A stretch of DNA of 64,000 bases, from NCBI GenBank assembly GCA_024138025.1, contig JAMXBD010002806.1, positions 97,381-161,380 of the forward strand. Direction: 5' to 3'. Below, piece after piece: positions 11,944-25,800 of this stretch; the stretch's first letter is position 1; each line of letters begins with the position of its first letter. The notes beneath the pieces were generated by a model that saw only the letters and a program-made list of their open reading frames with translations, was not told the DNA's origin and searched no databases. The stretch comes from Combretum micranthum (taxonomy: Eukaryota; Streptophyta; Magnoliopsida; Myrtales; Combretaceae). Made by a program: the position numbers and the translations under genes.

Positions 11944-13684
11944 TGCTACAAGGGAGTTCAATTCAAATCAATATAAACACTTTGAATCATACTAGAACAT
12001 AGCTAATTCTAGACTTAACACTCATGGGAATTCATATGAATCCAAGGCAAGGTCATAACATATCATTTATACATCTAACATGATGATACAAGATCACAAA
12101 ATCACCAAAAGATAATTTAACAAACTAAAGGAATGGTTTGAAGAAGTTTTAAAAATGGAAAACTGCAAGAGACACGATTGCCTTCCACACCGGCGATATT
12201 GAGGTAGTGTAGTCTACATCAAAATTTTCTATGCTTTCCATTGCTGGCAGCATTCAGCCAAACGCCGGCAGTGTTTTGGTCTATGTCGGTGGTGTTAAGC
12301 CTGTGTAGACTGCAACTCAAAAGTATCAAAATTTTCGAGAGTTCCATGGGGTCGGTCCACGCCCGTGAATACCCCCAACATCGACAGTGTTGTCGTGTAC
12401 GTTGGTAGTGCTGACCCTTACGCCTACGACGTTGGGGCGGCATACACTGCAGCACAAATTTTGAAAAAAATGCAGACCTCCCTTGTTCAATAAAACAAAC
12501 TTTTTTATCCAAGTTTTTATTTCCAAATTTCCTTTCAACACAATTCTAACACCAAACCTTAACCTATATGTACTTTAATTTTTTTTAACATATAAAATCA
12601 TCACTTCAACCTCATCAAACACTTATATCCACCATTTTAGTCACAAATCATTATCCAATCCTCATTTAACCAAAAAATCTTCCCAAATTATCTTGATACT
12701 CATTTCTAACTTCATGCACTCCAACACTACTTGTTACCATTTTTTCACATACCAACAACTCCTGTATCGTCAAAATCCTAGCTCATATACAAATAATACA
12801 TGCAATTTCTCAAGAACTCATTTAACCCAATTCATGGCATAAACTCCACTTTACAGAGAAACTCAAACAACTTAGTAAATATATAACCAACCAGCTACAT
12901 ACCTTAAGAAGCTTGGGCTTAGTTTTTGGTCTTCCTACAAGGAAATGATAGTTTTACTTTAGGAAAATGTAGGTGAGGTTTGGACTTGAATTGGGTGAGT
13001 TTGAGAAGATAAAAAATGATGTTTTTCTCTCCTATAGTGGGCTGTCTCGATGGTCTGATTTTTCATATGTATTTTGCATAAGTGGACTTGATATTTATCC
13101 ATTTAATGACTTTTGAGGCTGCCAATGTAAAGGGCTTTCATGTTGCTGAGTTTAGGCTTATTTTTGGCCTAAAATAAATGAGTTGAGCTTGATTTCACTT
13201 CCAAAAGTTTGCTATGTTAAGAATTTAGTAGAGTATATTTAACTTATTTTAAACCAAATTTTTATAATACTTACACATCATCAACACAAGCACCATATAA
13301 ATATCAATAACACTTATACTTATTGAAATACACTAATACAAACACATATACTTCACACTAACTCAACACACACATCATTCGTTATTAACATACTTAACAT
13401 GTAAATTTATTTCTTATATGTCAAAACATTTAAAACAATTAAACAAGTATACAAATTTCACTAACACTGCATACATAAGTCATGCACTAGATTTATATAT
13501 TTGGAATTAGTTATGTTTTAGTTTAGGCATTTCATTATGTATTTATTGAGAAGGAAAGGTAGTTGTAGTAATATGTGGGTAGTAATTTTATGGAGAGAAA
13601 AGAGAGTTTGAAAGAGAAATTTAGAGAGAGAATTGGTGAGTTTTGTAGGAAAAATAAGAGTGTGAAAGAAGTGGAGGGAGAGGA

Positions 13685-13695
13685 GGTATTTATAG
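13685..13695 (-). promoter_or_regulatory. TATA box of X0 LTR
   Basis: The minus strand reads CTATAAATACC, followed downstream by a long CT-rich leader. The same motif at the same relative place occurs in X1, X2 and, slightly changed, X3. It is a likely Pol II core promoter of the retrotransposon. Confidence 0.7.
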
Positions 13696-14210
13696 AGATC
13701 TGTTGGTATAAAGTTGTATTGGAAATGAAAAATAAGAAATAGGTGTATAGGTAGTATGAAGTAAATTGCAAAAATGTGGAATAGGTGGATAGTAATGAAT
13801 AGTAGAAATTGTACAATAATAGTAGACTAGACAATTAATTACCTATAGTAAATAAAATACTCGTAGTATGTTATATTTGTTATTTTAGCTACGAATAATT
13901 ACGAAACTGATTTTTGAAATTCTTGTATAATTACAAGTCTTTTGGTGTTATCAGAATATTTTTACTACCAGTAACTAATCCCGTTCGGGTTCAAAATGAA
14001 TCAAATTTTAACAAATCTGATCTTTTAAACTATCTTATATTATTTTGAACTATAATCTACCATTAACTTACTTCTATTGTTCTCAGGTTTTGAGCACGGA
14101 ATTACCAAAGTTAAAACTACTAGATCTTGATCGAAGTTACCTTTTGCAATTTTGATTTAACTAGGGTTATGGTTTATTCCAACTTCACCCTAAAAATTAA
14201 GGGGTTTACA

Positions 14211-15850
14211 AAAACTACCACCATATGCTTTATCTGAATAAAGACTAGACATCTTGCTAACAAGTGCCTTGAAAGGAAAAACCCATGTATCAAGTCATCA
14301 CACCCATCTAGATGTAGAAGGAGTTTTAACAAGAATGGAAGTAACGATATAAATGAGAATGAGAGCCACTTGAGAACATCTTCACAAAGAATATGTATAT
14401 ACAATATGCAAGGACAATAGGTTTGTGAAAAAGATAATGATGAGGAAATTGAAATTGCCATTTTGGAAATTGACGATAGCTACGATTGTGACTCAGTATT
14501 AGATTACTCATTTACCTTTGTTGTTCAAATATTTGCATGTATTGTTAAAACTGAGACAATAGATCATCTGTAAGTGATATCAATAGCATAAATAATAAAA
14601 AAGGAACGTCATAGTTAATATCTTAGCATAGAATGGGTAAATGTAAGGTCATTTACATAATGATTAGTACAAATCGAACATAGGAACCAGATTAAACCAC
14701 ATCTACCTTGTTGACTCAAGAACACCCACTTGTTCCTCACTAACAACACAACTAAGAAGATAAGATTACCCGTAATCATCACAACCGTTGGTATAGGCAC
14801 CACGAGTAGTATAGAAATAACAAAGGATATAATTTTCAAGGATGTGCATGGAAGATGGCCGCTCTCATGAGATAATTAGTAACTTTGAAGAGCACTTGAG
14901 CTAAGTTCTTTCAAGATTATGTCCCACGAAGGACACTCGGTGGAAGAAATGAGTCGCATATAAGCATTGAAAGACAAAAAAGAGAAAGCTAAGTTAGAAG
15001 AAATATCAGTAGTAAACAAGTTTTTGAATGTTTTATCCATTACATTATTTAGATTACCTTTGAAATAGGAAATCGAATAAGTTATTGACTAATTGCTTGA
15101 AATGGAACCGATATCTAATGATCCTCAATCAAGTTGAATGTGTTAAAGAAGCAACTACTGTAATTGTTAGAAGCTAGTATAATTCTTGAATCAAATAAGA
15201 GTAGGGAATACCATCGGTTAAGGGATGAGTCCAAATGCATACAAGACGAAGGTTCGTGATTCAGCATAGATACCACAAAAATCATAGTTATACCCTTGAG
15301 CTTAATGAACGATAGCTTGCATAACCTAAGATGTGTTGTTAGTGATAGGAAAGTACCATCACTACGAGTAGAAACGCGGAGATCACAAAACTACAAGAAT
15401 TTTGAGTATCATTTCGAAAAGAGAAGCTGATAAGTAAAATGTCAAATACCAAGGTCCTTAACATGACACAATAAAGATCATCCCTGACTATGTGACTTCA
15501 ACAAAAATGTTACAAGAAGTGATGTCAAGGCAAACCTATGAATGAACACACCTAAAGAGCAAAAGTACCTACGTACCCCGTCATTGAAAAGTATAACTTT
15601 GTACATTTAAGAGAATGTTTATAAACATTGAGCGGATCAAAGTTACTGAAGAGGTTATATAAGAAGCGATGACCTACATAAACTGTACACTTAGACAACC
15701 TGAAGGTTTAAGGCTTCAAGAGTCACTACTAGTAATATGGTATGAAGAAAAATAGCTAACAAGTGATATAGAGATAAGATGAGCCAACAAAGGTTCAGCA
15801 TTAGAGCTCCGAAGGTTTGATAATTTTAGCAGAGAGAAAGCACGACGAAA
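14211..15850 (+). pseudogene. Eroded Ty3/gypsy internal region (RT start recognisable)
   Basis: The segment at about 15007-15115 translates with stops as VVNKFLNVL...EIE.VID..LEMEPIS. That is the conserved stretch just before the RT fingers of gypsy elements (cf. [14 protein letters not shown] in A1 at about 3915-3950). About 15140-15175 resembles the following QLLxLLEAxIILES stretch. The rest cannot be assigned to a domain. It may be the internal region of the element whose 3' LTR is X3, with A3 nested in it, or of an element ending in A3; the boundaries do not decide this. Confidence 0.55.
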
Positions 15851-18800
15851 AATGCCCTAATCTGCACCTATCTAAGATAGAAATAGTTTAATTGAAAAAT
15901 AAATAGGGGTTAATTTTGAATTACAATTAAAACTTAATTTAAAAATTGAATTTAGATAGTTTAAATAGTCCAAGTAAAACAAACAATGAGTTATGTTAGA
16001 TAACTTGGTATTGGTAAAATAGTAAATAGATCAATTTGAGCTCAAGATTTAAAATATTTCTTTAAATCACCCATTCATATCAATGACTTTTCTTTATGAG
16101 TTAAAGTTTTCAATCACTTAGAATTCTTCATTGATACTTCTTTCTTCTTCAATTTCAAATCTTAAAATCTTAAAACAAACATTTTAAATGTTCTATAAAC
16201 TTCTAAACCCTTGAATCTTAGTTAACTTTTATTTTGTTAAATCCTTATAATTTTTTAAATCTACTATTTATTTAAAAATATCATATTTTAAGCTAAACTC
16301 AAACTAATTATCAATTTTCTATAAATTGGATTCTTAAACTAGATTTGCAAATCAAGACATAAATTACTATGATATAGATTCTCAAATTATTTTCTAATTA
16401 CTTTTAATAATTACGATAATTATCTGAACAACTTAAATTGATACCTTAACTCTTAAATATCTTTTATTTTCTTCTTTTTATTCTTTTCTTTCCTTTTTCC
16501 CCTTATCCTATTGTTACCTTCTCTCCACGTTTCTCTCTCTTCCTCTTATCTTTTTCTCCTTTTCTCTTTTCCTTCTCAAAATTCAACACCAAATCTCATA
16601 TTTCAAAGATATCATAGGGTAAATTAATGTTAAAAAAGAAGATAGAAGTAGAATATATATGCATGTAGGAGCAGATGAAGGAGTAGTAGAGAAGATCAAG
16701 TTGATTAAATTAGCCAACGTGTAAGTTTATTGTGTTTATTTATGTTGATGGTTGCGTATGCATGTATATGATGTACCTGAATTAGATATAAGTAGGGTCT
16801 GTAATAAAATTGGTAGATTAGTAAGATATAAACTTGTATATCAAAACCTAAGTTTAAGCATGCATGTTAGAACTAAAATTTTGATAAGATATGAAGTTAC
16901 AGGAGTTGGTTGATGTTAGAGATGTGGAGTTTTTGTACATTTGGTGTTGTTAAGTGAGTGTGATGAGTTATATGTTGTTTTTATGATGTTTTAGTTGATA
17001 TAAGATGTGTAAAAATTTGATAAAATGAAGTAAGAAAAACAAGAGAATTTGTAACCCCTTTAAAATCTGATTTATACAATTGTGAAATGGTCCTTACAAG
17101 GCTCGAGTTGGGTGATTTTTTTGGTGTACCGGCATGTAAAGGCCCTTACTGGCCTTTGGTGGAAGTTTTTCTTACAGCTCCATCATGCACTTGCCCATAT
17201 AGGCCAACACGGCCTTGCAGTAAGGTGTGTACCCTGTTTCCACCTTTTTAAAAAAGATAATAGTATAACAAGGAAATAAATAAATGAGTTAAATATAATA
17301 ATGGATACTAGATATATATATATATATATATTAATTTTGTATAATTGAAAATGAATTGAGTGAATTAATAGGTTTAGTAATTAACTTGAGTTAACATAGT
17401 TTTTAAGTATAAAATGGACTTAGTTAATAAACTTAAGTTCAACTCGACTTAATAAACTATAATGAGTTAAAATGAATTAGATCAACTAAGTATAATCAAC
17501 TTAGCTAAGATTAGATTAACATATACATAACTTATAATTAGCTTAGAATAGTATGTTAGGTAAAAACTTAAATATTAAAGAGTACGTAATTTCTAAAATA
17601 TGATATATCAAAGCTAGGTTAAGTAAAATGATTTGACAGACAACGGAGAACTGTCCGTATCTTGAGGGCGATCTTCGTAGCCATGGTAGGGTTCTTATTG
17701 TTATTCTTATCAAATAAAAACATAAAATGGCTGCTTAAAATGAAATTTGATATAAGCTATTCAATAATTGGATTTCTTATATAGTTTAATTTTATTAAAA
17801 AGATGTTTGTGTCTGATCTATCTTCAGACTTGGCTTCCAATCTACCTTTTGACTTTGTTTAGATTTTAGATCCTCAGGTACGTAGTGACTTGCATGTTAT
17901 ATGGTAGGATAGACATTCTTAATGAACTAAAACTTAAACTCAGCTTGATAAATTATTATTGGTTGTGCTTGTGTCGTTGAATAGTCTGAGGTGCGATAAC
18001 TTTGTTCGGAGCCAGGTACGACAATATAGTTGCTAAAGCCACCCCTATCATAATGCAATGACATTTATAAGTGACTTAATGCGTAGCTGATGGGGTAAAT
18101 AGAATCGCCGTAACATTTACTTAAGCTTAAGGTGAAGTAACATGATTTTGTTCACGTTTATGAGACTGATTGAACTAAGTGATATTATGGACTGAGATAA
18201 GTAAATATATGTATCGACTATGACCACTAGATGAGGCTATTTTCCTTTTCAATTAGAGATAGGAGATATATGTAAACCCTTGAAATTTCGGTTAATTTTA
18301 AGCTTAATCTTACAATTAAAAGTCAATCGGAAACCCTAAAGGTCAACAAAAGACTAGTACAAACCTTAGAATTTAGATTCGACATTCTCGTATTCTTTAG
18401 CCTTAAAAAAGTAGTTGAAATAATTAGTAATAATAGTTCTTAATAATATAAGGAAATGTAAAAATATCAAATTCGCAAATCTTGGGTGTCTTTTAGACCC
18501 AAACGGGATCAGCTCTTGAAAACTATGTCCCAAGCTCAAAATAGTAAAAAATATTCAGATAACACCGTTAGGACCGATTTAATACAAGGATTTCAAAAAT
18601 ATCAGTTTCGTAATTTTTCGGTAATTTAAAATAATAGATATCGCAATTATACACGTATTTTCTTACTACCGGTATTTTATTTGTCACATCTTCTTTACAT
18701 TACATTATTTATTACTATTCTACACTATTGATTTATCTCTATTTTTTGTAACACTTATTCTTACACTCTATACACCTATTATCTTTACTTTTTATGTTTT

Positions 18801-18977
18801 CCATAACTTTATATTACATCTACCTTACATATTGTTACATTTAATTAACAAAAATACAAAAAAAAAAAATCATCTCCTCCTCCTCTCCTTCATGTGGCCA
18901 GCGCCCCCTATACTCCCTCTCTTTTTTTTTTTCAATTTTTCTTTATTTAAATCACTCAAAATTCACTCCTCATTTAC

Positions 18978-18988
18978 CTATAAATACC
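18978..18988 (+). promoter_or_regulatory. TATA box of X1 LTR
   Basis: CTATAAATACC is followed after about 30 nt by the CT-rich leader. The identical motif is found in X2 (30363-30373) and in X0 on the minus strand. Confidence 0.75.
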
Positions 18989-20783
18989 CTCTTCCTCTTT
19001 CACTTCATTCACACATTTACTACCTACAAAATTACTCTCCAAAATTTTATCAAAATTTCCTCTCAAAACTCCCAAAATTTCTTCTCAAAACTCTCTTCTA
19101 CTCATACAAACACTACTACCATTCTTACTTTAGGTAAGAAATCTTCTCCAATCTCTCTTACCATGTCATGTAACTTTACATGACCATGGTGTAAGTTTCC
19201 TAAACTTGTTGTTTTGAAAGCTATATACTATGTTCATGTATTGTTCATGTTCATGTTCATGAAAATTTATTTCTTTATTTTTATGTTATTATGTTTTCAC
19301 ATATTATTGTCGATATTATGCTAACTTCTTATATATATTTCACTAAATATAATTATTACTTATATATAATCTTTAGAGCATATAAGCTCATTTGTTATTT
19401 AGTTACTTTCAACTTATGCAATTTATTTATTTCTTTTCATACTATTTTAAGACTGGTCTCTAGTCTTAGACTTGTTCTCATCAAGTCAAAACAATCTTTT
19501 GTTTTTTTCTTTAATCTTTTTATGACTAGTCTATTCTTAATCCCGGGATACCTTGATGAAGCTAAGATTCCCAATACTTGATATTTCTATTAACATGCTT
19601 ATTATATTAATTATTATGTCTTTCTTATGCTTTCATATTCATGATCATGCATGAACATATTGATCTTTGTCTCAACAAGATAAATAAGGAAAAGTTTTTT
19701 TAAATAAAAAGATAGAAGTTCTTTTCCAAAACAAAATTTTCCATGTAAGAAATGATTTTTCACAAAGACTTAGGAATTTATCTTAGCAAATCTTTTCCAA
19801 AAATCTAGAGAAGTTCATCATAAGTTATTAGTAACCAAAGAACATAGGAATTTCTAGATGATACATAAAGTAGATATATCACACATACACTTTACATGAC
19901 CATAAAATGGAAAAAGTTTTCTTCAAAAGTTAAAATTTCAAAATTCTTTTTTAACGAAAGTTTTACTAAACTTCATTAAGAAAGTTTCACCAATACTCTA
20001 GAATATAAAGGAATATACTAGTTTGACAAAACACCAAGAAAGTTTCTTTCATAAGGATAAAATGATCTTAAGGAATAAAATTAGTAAACAACTTAGGAAA
20101 TCATTTTAAATAAATGAAATAAAGTTTAGGGAAAGTTAAGAAAGTATAAAGTTTGATAGATTTTAACTAGTCTCAAATAGTATTTAGAAACTACCCTATC
20201 AATCTCTAGAAATTAAGCTATAAGAAACTTAGAAAAAACAAAATCATTCTTTTGAAATTTAAAAGACTAAGGAAATAGAATTAAAAAGGGTGAAAATACT
20301 CACTTAAAATAATTTAAGCTAAGTGGAAAATTTCAAAAATTTCTAGAAAACATTGCTTTTACAAAAATCATGGTTGAGACAACTTCATTAAATTCGTGCA
20401 TATGATATGAGGCAGTATATATACATTTTAAAGGTTTTTCCAATCGTAATAATATCTACATTTTGGTACAAGTATATTTATATAAAGAAAAGTTTGCAAA
20501 ATTAAGTTTTGAAAACTAAAATTTTCGTGGTGAATTTGTACCCTACGATTTTGGGATTTAAACGAATTTTTATGATAAGAATAACCTTAGAAACATATAG
20601 ATCTTTTTGAATAGGTAGAAAACGGTATATTATATGCAAGATTCCGAATTAAAATGTGCAAGTTATGGCCATTTTAAGTTGGATTTTCCACTTATACGAA
20701 TTTTACCACAACTAGAAAATAGAGTTTGACGTTTTGATTAGAAATTTCATGGAATACTCAATTTGGATATTTCCTTTGTTTAG

Positions 20784-20850
20784 AAACCGAGGAGGAGGAC
20801 GTATACTATCCCGAGGACTACTTCAATTGAGGGAGTATTGTCATAGTCAA
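20784..20850 (+). other. Predicted exon with conserved acidic peptide, X1
   Basis: A pyrimidine-rich acceptor (TTTCCTTTGTTTAG) precedes it and a donor GTGAGT follows at 20851. In phase with one base from the preceding exon it reads ETEEEDVYYPEDYFN-stop (TGA at 20828-20830). X2 and X3 have the same acceptor, phase, PED motif, stop position and GTGAGT donor in sequence that has otherwise diverged. The intron before it would be about 1.65 kb. The start codon is unresolved. Confidence 0.5.
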
Positions 20851-22723
20851 GTGAGTCTACTTCCCTTATTTTTCATGCTTATGTTTGTGCTTGTACATTT
20901 AGTTACACTAGACTTAAGGAAATATAAAATTGAAAATGTATGTAACATGTTGAAAGAATATTAAGTATATCGAGGCACGCAATGCTTGTAATAAATTGTA
21001 TGTTTATTAGCACATTGAATTGTCTGAATTCGGTTGATCACTCGCAAAAAATTAAAATATAATGGCTAGGTTATAAATAAAAGTTGATGTATGCACTTCA
21101 TAAGTTGAGTCACATTGCATTCGCTATTATACAATTGGTGGGATAAGTGTATGGTAGTGGTGGTAGGCATAACCTATGTATTATGTATGTGGCGAGTAGG
21201 AGCTGGTAAAAACAACATAAATTGATGGCTAGTAGGAGCTGGTAATAACTACATGTTTTTTATGGCGAATAGGAGCCGGTAAGATCTATAGAAATGTTTT
21301 TTTTCAAAGAAGTAATGGCTGTGATGGACCGGAATACCTAACCCCAAATGAAGGGCGTAATTCATTCAACATATGATTCTCGGAAAATCATATGTCTTGT
21401 ATGCTCATGTGCTTGTTGCATTACATTTGCTTGACTAATAAACTTGGTTATTATTTTGTTTTTAGTATGATTATTGAGATTATACTCACTAAGTCCATAA
21501 GCTTATGCCCCTATAGGTATTTGTATTCACAGGAACACCTGTTTTTGTACCTGAGTCTCCTCTTATCCACGTAAGTTTTCTTTTGGAAGCTTTTGAAAGA
21601 AATGGACTTGAAGAGTTAGACTAGAATTCCTTTAGAATATTTTGATGTAGTATTTAAGTTATTGTAAAGACTGTTAGTTATTTCGATCCTTGAAGTTTTA
21701 GCGGGGGTATGCTCTTGAGAATCATATAATAGACTTTTAATTGTTATTAGTATGATCTATTTTATTTCTAGATTCTTGTATGTTCGATATTACTTGCTTA
21801 AACCACACTTTCCAAAAGCATCTTCTATTACCGTGTTAGACGCCTTACATGTAATACCAAGACTTTCGCTTGACTAAGATAGTCATTTTTAAGTCTTGAT
21901 ATTATATGTGGCAGACTATTACGTTTAGGGTACCCTTCAGGGCATGACAATATAGGTATTTGGGCTGCCTATATCAACCCTCTGAGCAACTGTTGTTACT
22001 TAAGACCGCTAGGTTCCTAGAGGCTTGCTTCAAAGTGTGAATACTCCAGTGTTGTTTATTTTGCTTTAATTTAAAGATAATAAAGTATTGTTATTGTATC
22101 GCATGTAGCTAAGCTTGTATACCATTTTGTGTGTGGTTATGTTATTGTGTACTGGGCTTTAGCTCATTATTGTTGTTGTTGTCTTCTTTCCAAGTGTTGT
22201 TTTGATGAATTGATGTTTGATGATGATGTGTTGATGATGAATGACTCAGGTTTTGGGCAATACTGGAAGATTTGTTCGAGTGTGAGTGGGTTAGGATATC
22301 AGGATTTTATTTTATTTTCCTTCGTTTAAAGCTAGATTTATTGTTTGTAAATATGCAATATTCTTTTAAGAGTTTGTAGGAGCCTGAATTTTGTAATTCA
22401 AGCTCTTAAGTTTTTGTTTTACCATCATGATATATTCTTTGAAATAGAATACATGATGATATGTTTTATTTAAGAGAAAGATTTTCTACTTACAAGAATA
22501 GATTTTGAAATGTTTTACGAAGGTTTTTATTTATCTTTATGAATCCAGTTATTTTCAAAAATCTGAACAAACAATTTCAAAATTTAAAATAGAGTAACAA
22601 ATGTTCAGCATAAAGAAAAAACTCATTTAAAGAGGCCTGTACATAGAAGACTTTAGATATTATACATAGCTGGGGGATTTGACTTGACTGAATTCTAGAT
22701 ATAGGGTAACTTGGGTCTTTACA

Positions 22724-22842
22724 TGATAAACCTCAAACACAAGGAACACCAACAAGATATGATACAAGTACTCTCACCTATTCAACGAATCAAGTACACG
22801 TATCAAGTTTTAAGGTAAAAAATTTCTTTAAGGGGGATACGT
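22724..22842 (+). other. End of an internal region with polypurine tract before X3
   Basis: The stretch ends TTAAGGGGGATACGT directly before the TG of the X3 LTR, as expected for a plus-strand priming site. X3 is therefore a 3' LTR and not a solo LTR. The 100 bp before it show no recognisable protein motif. Confidence 0.6.
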
Positions 22843-25800
22843 TGTAAGCCTATAGATTTTTTGATATCTTAAATGAAAACCCTAGAACTAATATTGAAAC
22901 TAGAACCCTAAAACTGATCGAAGTTAAAACTAAACACTAAAAACCTTAGAACGGATCAGATAAAGATTCAACAACTTTAAGATATAAGATGATTTAGGCA
23001 AAGCTTGAAACCTTAAAGACAAGTAATTTGACAAAAAACGTATCACCATCAAGATGATTTCATATACTATGACCTAAGCAATCTGATTCAACCCTAAACC
23101 CTAGAAACGTTAAAACAGATCCAAACCAATCATAAATCCAAGAAACCCTATACAATATTAGATAAGTCAAATAACCCTAAATGTCCAATGAGTATAATGG
23201 CAATAGAAAACCCTAAATGCCAAACCTTAAGAAAATGAATGCCTTTAAAAATGGAACAAAAATCTTATAACCATTCAACTTGGAAATCCTGTGCTAAACA
23301 ATCCATCTATTTGATCACTAATACAAAAATCGAGACTATACATTTAAATAATATTTAATAATAAAATATAAGAAATAATTTCCTATAATATAGTACTAAA
23401 TTATCGAGTCAAAATTTCATGAATTAAACAAACCATTCCCATACCCGATCACTACACGTAGATCAAGATAAGATCATTGATAACAATCAATAATAAAATA
23501 TTGTTAAATTATTTTTCTAATACCACAATTTATTTTATTGTATAATAGAAACATTAGTAGAACCAAACATTATGCGTATCGTATTTTCTATTGGTATAAT
23601 TTTTCATTTCATTTACTATTCACCTCAATCAACTTTACGTTACATGCACTTCCTCTTTCACTCTACTTCTCAAAGAAGTTTAAAACCTCTATAAATTCCC
23701 CATTCCATCTCATACTCTTCCCACTTCATAAACTTTACATTCATTCTTTCTCTCTTTCTTTCTTTCTCCTCTCCCTAAACCAGCACTACTTCCCTCATTT
23801 TCTCTCCTTCACTTTTCTTTTAGTTTTCACTCCCATTTCACATCTATTATTACTCCTTTACTCCCTCATTTCTCATATTTTTACACATATCTTCTTGGAC
23901 ACTTCAAAAGCTCTCTCAAATTTCTCTCTTTCTCTCCCTCTCTCCATCACCACTCTGCCTCCCCATTTCTCTCTCTTTTGGCTCTCTCTCTCTTTAGTAC
24001 ACACATACACATATTTTCCTTGTGTTTCATTAAGGTAAACACACTAAACAATATCCCCATGTTATGTTTATGGTCATATGTGTATGCCTTTGTGCATATT
24101 CCATAGAAAATTCCCCATGATGCATGATGCTAGGGATGAAAGATGCAAGGCATCATACTTGATTTTAAGTTTATATTCTTTTTTTTTTATTTTCATGTAA
24201 ACTAATCTAACTTTTATAGATGTAACTATATATAGGTATATCTATATACTTTTTAGAGCATATTGCTCACTAGTCTAATATTTTATTTATTTCATATTAT
24301 TTACATTTCAAGCAATTTATTTTATGCAAATAAGACTAGTCAATTTCTATTCTTAGACCTGTCATATTTAAGTTCGAAAGAGACTTATTCATTTCTAAGT
24401 CTTGGAAAGTCTTGTTTAAATTAAGTCTCAAGGAGCCTTGAATATGATCTAAGACTCACATCTTTTATTTTGTTATCTTTATGTTCTCATTTCTTGTTCT
24501 TATCAATCTTTTACTTTATGTTCACTTTAATATTACAACATTCACAAGTTTAATTTTTATGTTCATGTTCATAAAATGCTCATAGTAGTGTTGTTATATA
24601 ATGCCAAAATAACTTTTGAAAATAAAATGCTATGATGGCCAAAAGTTTATAAATTTTAGGTTAATAACAAAGTGATGATTTTGAGATTATCACTATATTC
24701 ACTCACTAGTTTAGAGGGTTTAGCATAATATGGGAAATTCATAAGGTTATGAAGCTCTAACTATTGATAATTCTTTGTTATGTAAAATATTTTCTAAAAC
24801 TCATTTTCAATATATGGGAAATCCCTTGTTAAAAGAAAAATTTGGAAACAAAACCATCCCCCTATTCTCTTGATAATGTCGTGACCTATAAGTATAAAAA
24901 TGAGATGTGCAACTTTGATTTTTTTTCTTCCTTAAATCTACATGATTTTAATGCTTATGAATAATAAACCAAGAAAAAAACTTTACTCATAATTTTCCTA
25001 TGAATGTTGAGGCCTTGGCATGGTTTTGAAAAGGTGCAACATGAAAATTCTTTTCTTAAAATCAGATAAGGGGTAATGTTTCAAAAAATAAATTATCAAA
25101 TGAAAATTGTTTAAGAAATTCTTAACTACACAAAAATTTTCAAAAGAAGTAAAAAAAATAAAGAACCTCATTTTCAAAGTTGAATCACCCATTTATAAAT
25201 TCCTAAAAACAAATTTATATTACAAGGTTCTCTAGTTTTCTAGCCATGAACTTAAATTTCTTAACTTCACTATACATATTACTTTAGTAGAAATTCCATT
25301 TTGGGAAACATCACTAGGATCATGTATGTTTTCTAAACTATTATCATGTTTCAATTATGTTTAAGTATAGGAATAACAAATACTTGACCTTGAGAGTCTA
25401 AATCAAGTAAAACTTTTAGAAAATGTCAAGATAAATCTAAGAGGAAGTCTATGCGCAATCTGAACCCACTGATTCCAATACCTAAATAACCTTATATACT
25501 GGAAATAACCTTAGAGATGGATAACGCTTTTGAAGTAGGTAGAAATCGACTACTCATATGTGAAATTCGGAGTTAAAATGAAAAAGTTATGGCCAATTTA
25601 AAGTTAAAACTTAGTAATCAGGAATTCTACCAAGAACTAGTTTACTAGAGTAAAAATTTAGATGAGATTAATATGAAATACTCACTCTAGATATTTCTTT
25701 TATTCAGAAGACGAAGGCATTGAAGTTCCCTCCCCAGAAGATAAGTTTGACTAGGAGCACTCAACCATGGCCGGTGAGTTTTATATCTTAATTTCGTTAC

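Larger units (their letters stand above)
10797..13510 (-). mobile_element. Solo LTR of family A, copy A2 (minus)
   Basis: On the plus strand it begins TGTAAAGACCC, the reverse complement of the family-A LTR end GGGTCTTTACA. It contains the reverse complement of the family-A exon segments. It is flanked by TTATG at 10792-10796 and 13511-13515 (both preceded by G), a 5-bp target duplication expected for Ty3/gypsy integration. No internal region is present, so it is a solo LTR left by LTR-LTR recombination. It landed in the leader exon of X0, about 10 bp from the predicted splice donor. Confidence 0.85.
9509..14210 (-). mobile_element. LTR of family X, copy X0 (minus), interrupted
   Basis: Read on the minus strand it starts TGTAAACCCC at 14210, like X1 (TGTAAACCC at 18271). 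It then shows the X-family order: a TATA box (13685-13695), a pyrimidine-rich leader (about 13520-13680) and a leader donor. The match to X1 and X2 stops at 9509 because A1 inserted there; the remainder should lie left of the window. The solo LTR A2 splits it at 10797-13510. The 10250-10796 segment aligns with X2 at about 30588-31000. Whether X0 is a solo LTR or belongs to a longer element cannot be told. Confidence 0.8.
18271..21949 (+). mobile_element. Solo LTR of family X, copy X1
   Basis: It begins TGTAAACCC and ends GGCATGACA (TG...CA). The 5-bp target duplication ATATA sits at 18266-18270 and 21950-21954. It is about 3.68 kb and has no internal region. It contains a TATA box (18978-18988), a CT-rich leader to 19133, donor TTTAG|GTAAGA at 19134, an acidic-peptide exon (20784-20850) and a further acceptor (TTCACAG at 21532). 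It inserted into A3. Confidence 0.93.
15850..22723 (+). mobile_element. LTR of family A, copy A3, split by X1
   Basis: The two outer parts, about 15850-18270 and 21950-22723, join into one family-A LTR. They share with A1 the GATGAGGCTATTT, CTGCCTATATCAACC and GTACTGGGCTTT landmarks, a leader with donor GT|GTAAGTTTA near 16720 and the end GGGTCTTTACA at 22723. The exon-2 donor TCAG|GTACGTAG is at 17878. The start is approximate, with TGCCCTAATC near 15873 a possible LTR start. The terminal exon here has lost its acceptor AG (CCAA) and its frame, so this copy is degenerate. Confidence 0.75.

Noticed and set aside
13510..13515. A 6-bp target duplication GTTATG for A2
   Set aside because: Ty3/gypsy elements usually make 5-bp duplications, so TTATG was preferred and the extra G treated as chance.
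18832..19137. 101-codon frame; also 23538-24038 and 30284-30514 (+), and 13535-13834 (-)
   Set aside because: These are CT-rich LTR leaders after a TATA box, rich in Leu/Ser/Phe/His with no conserved protein between copies. They are better read as untranslated leaders.
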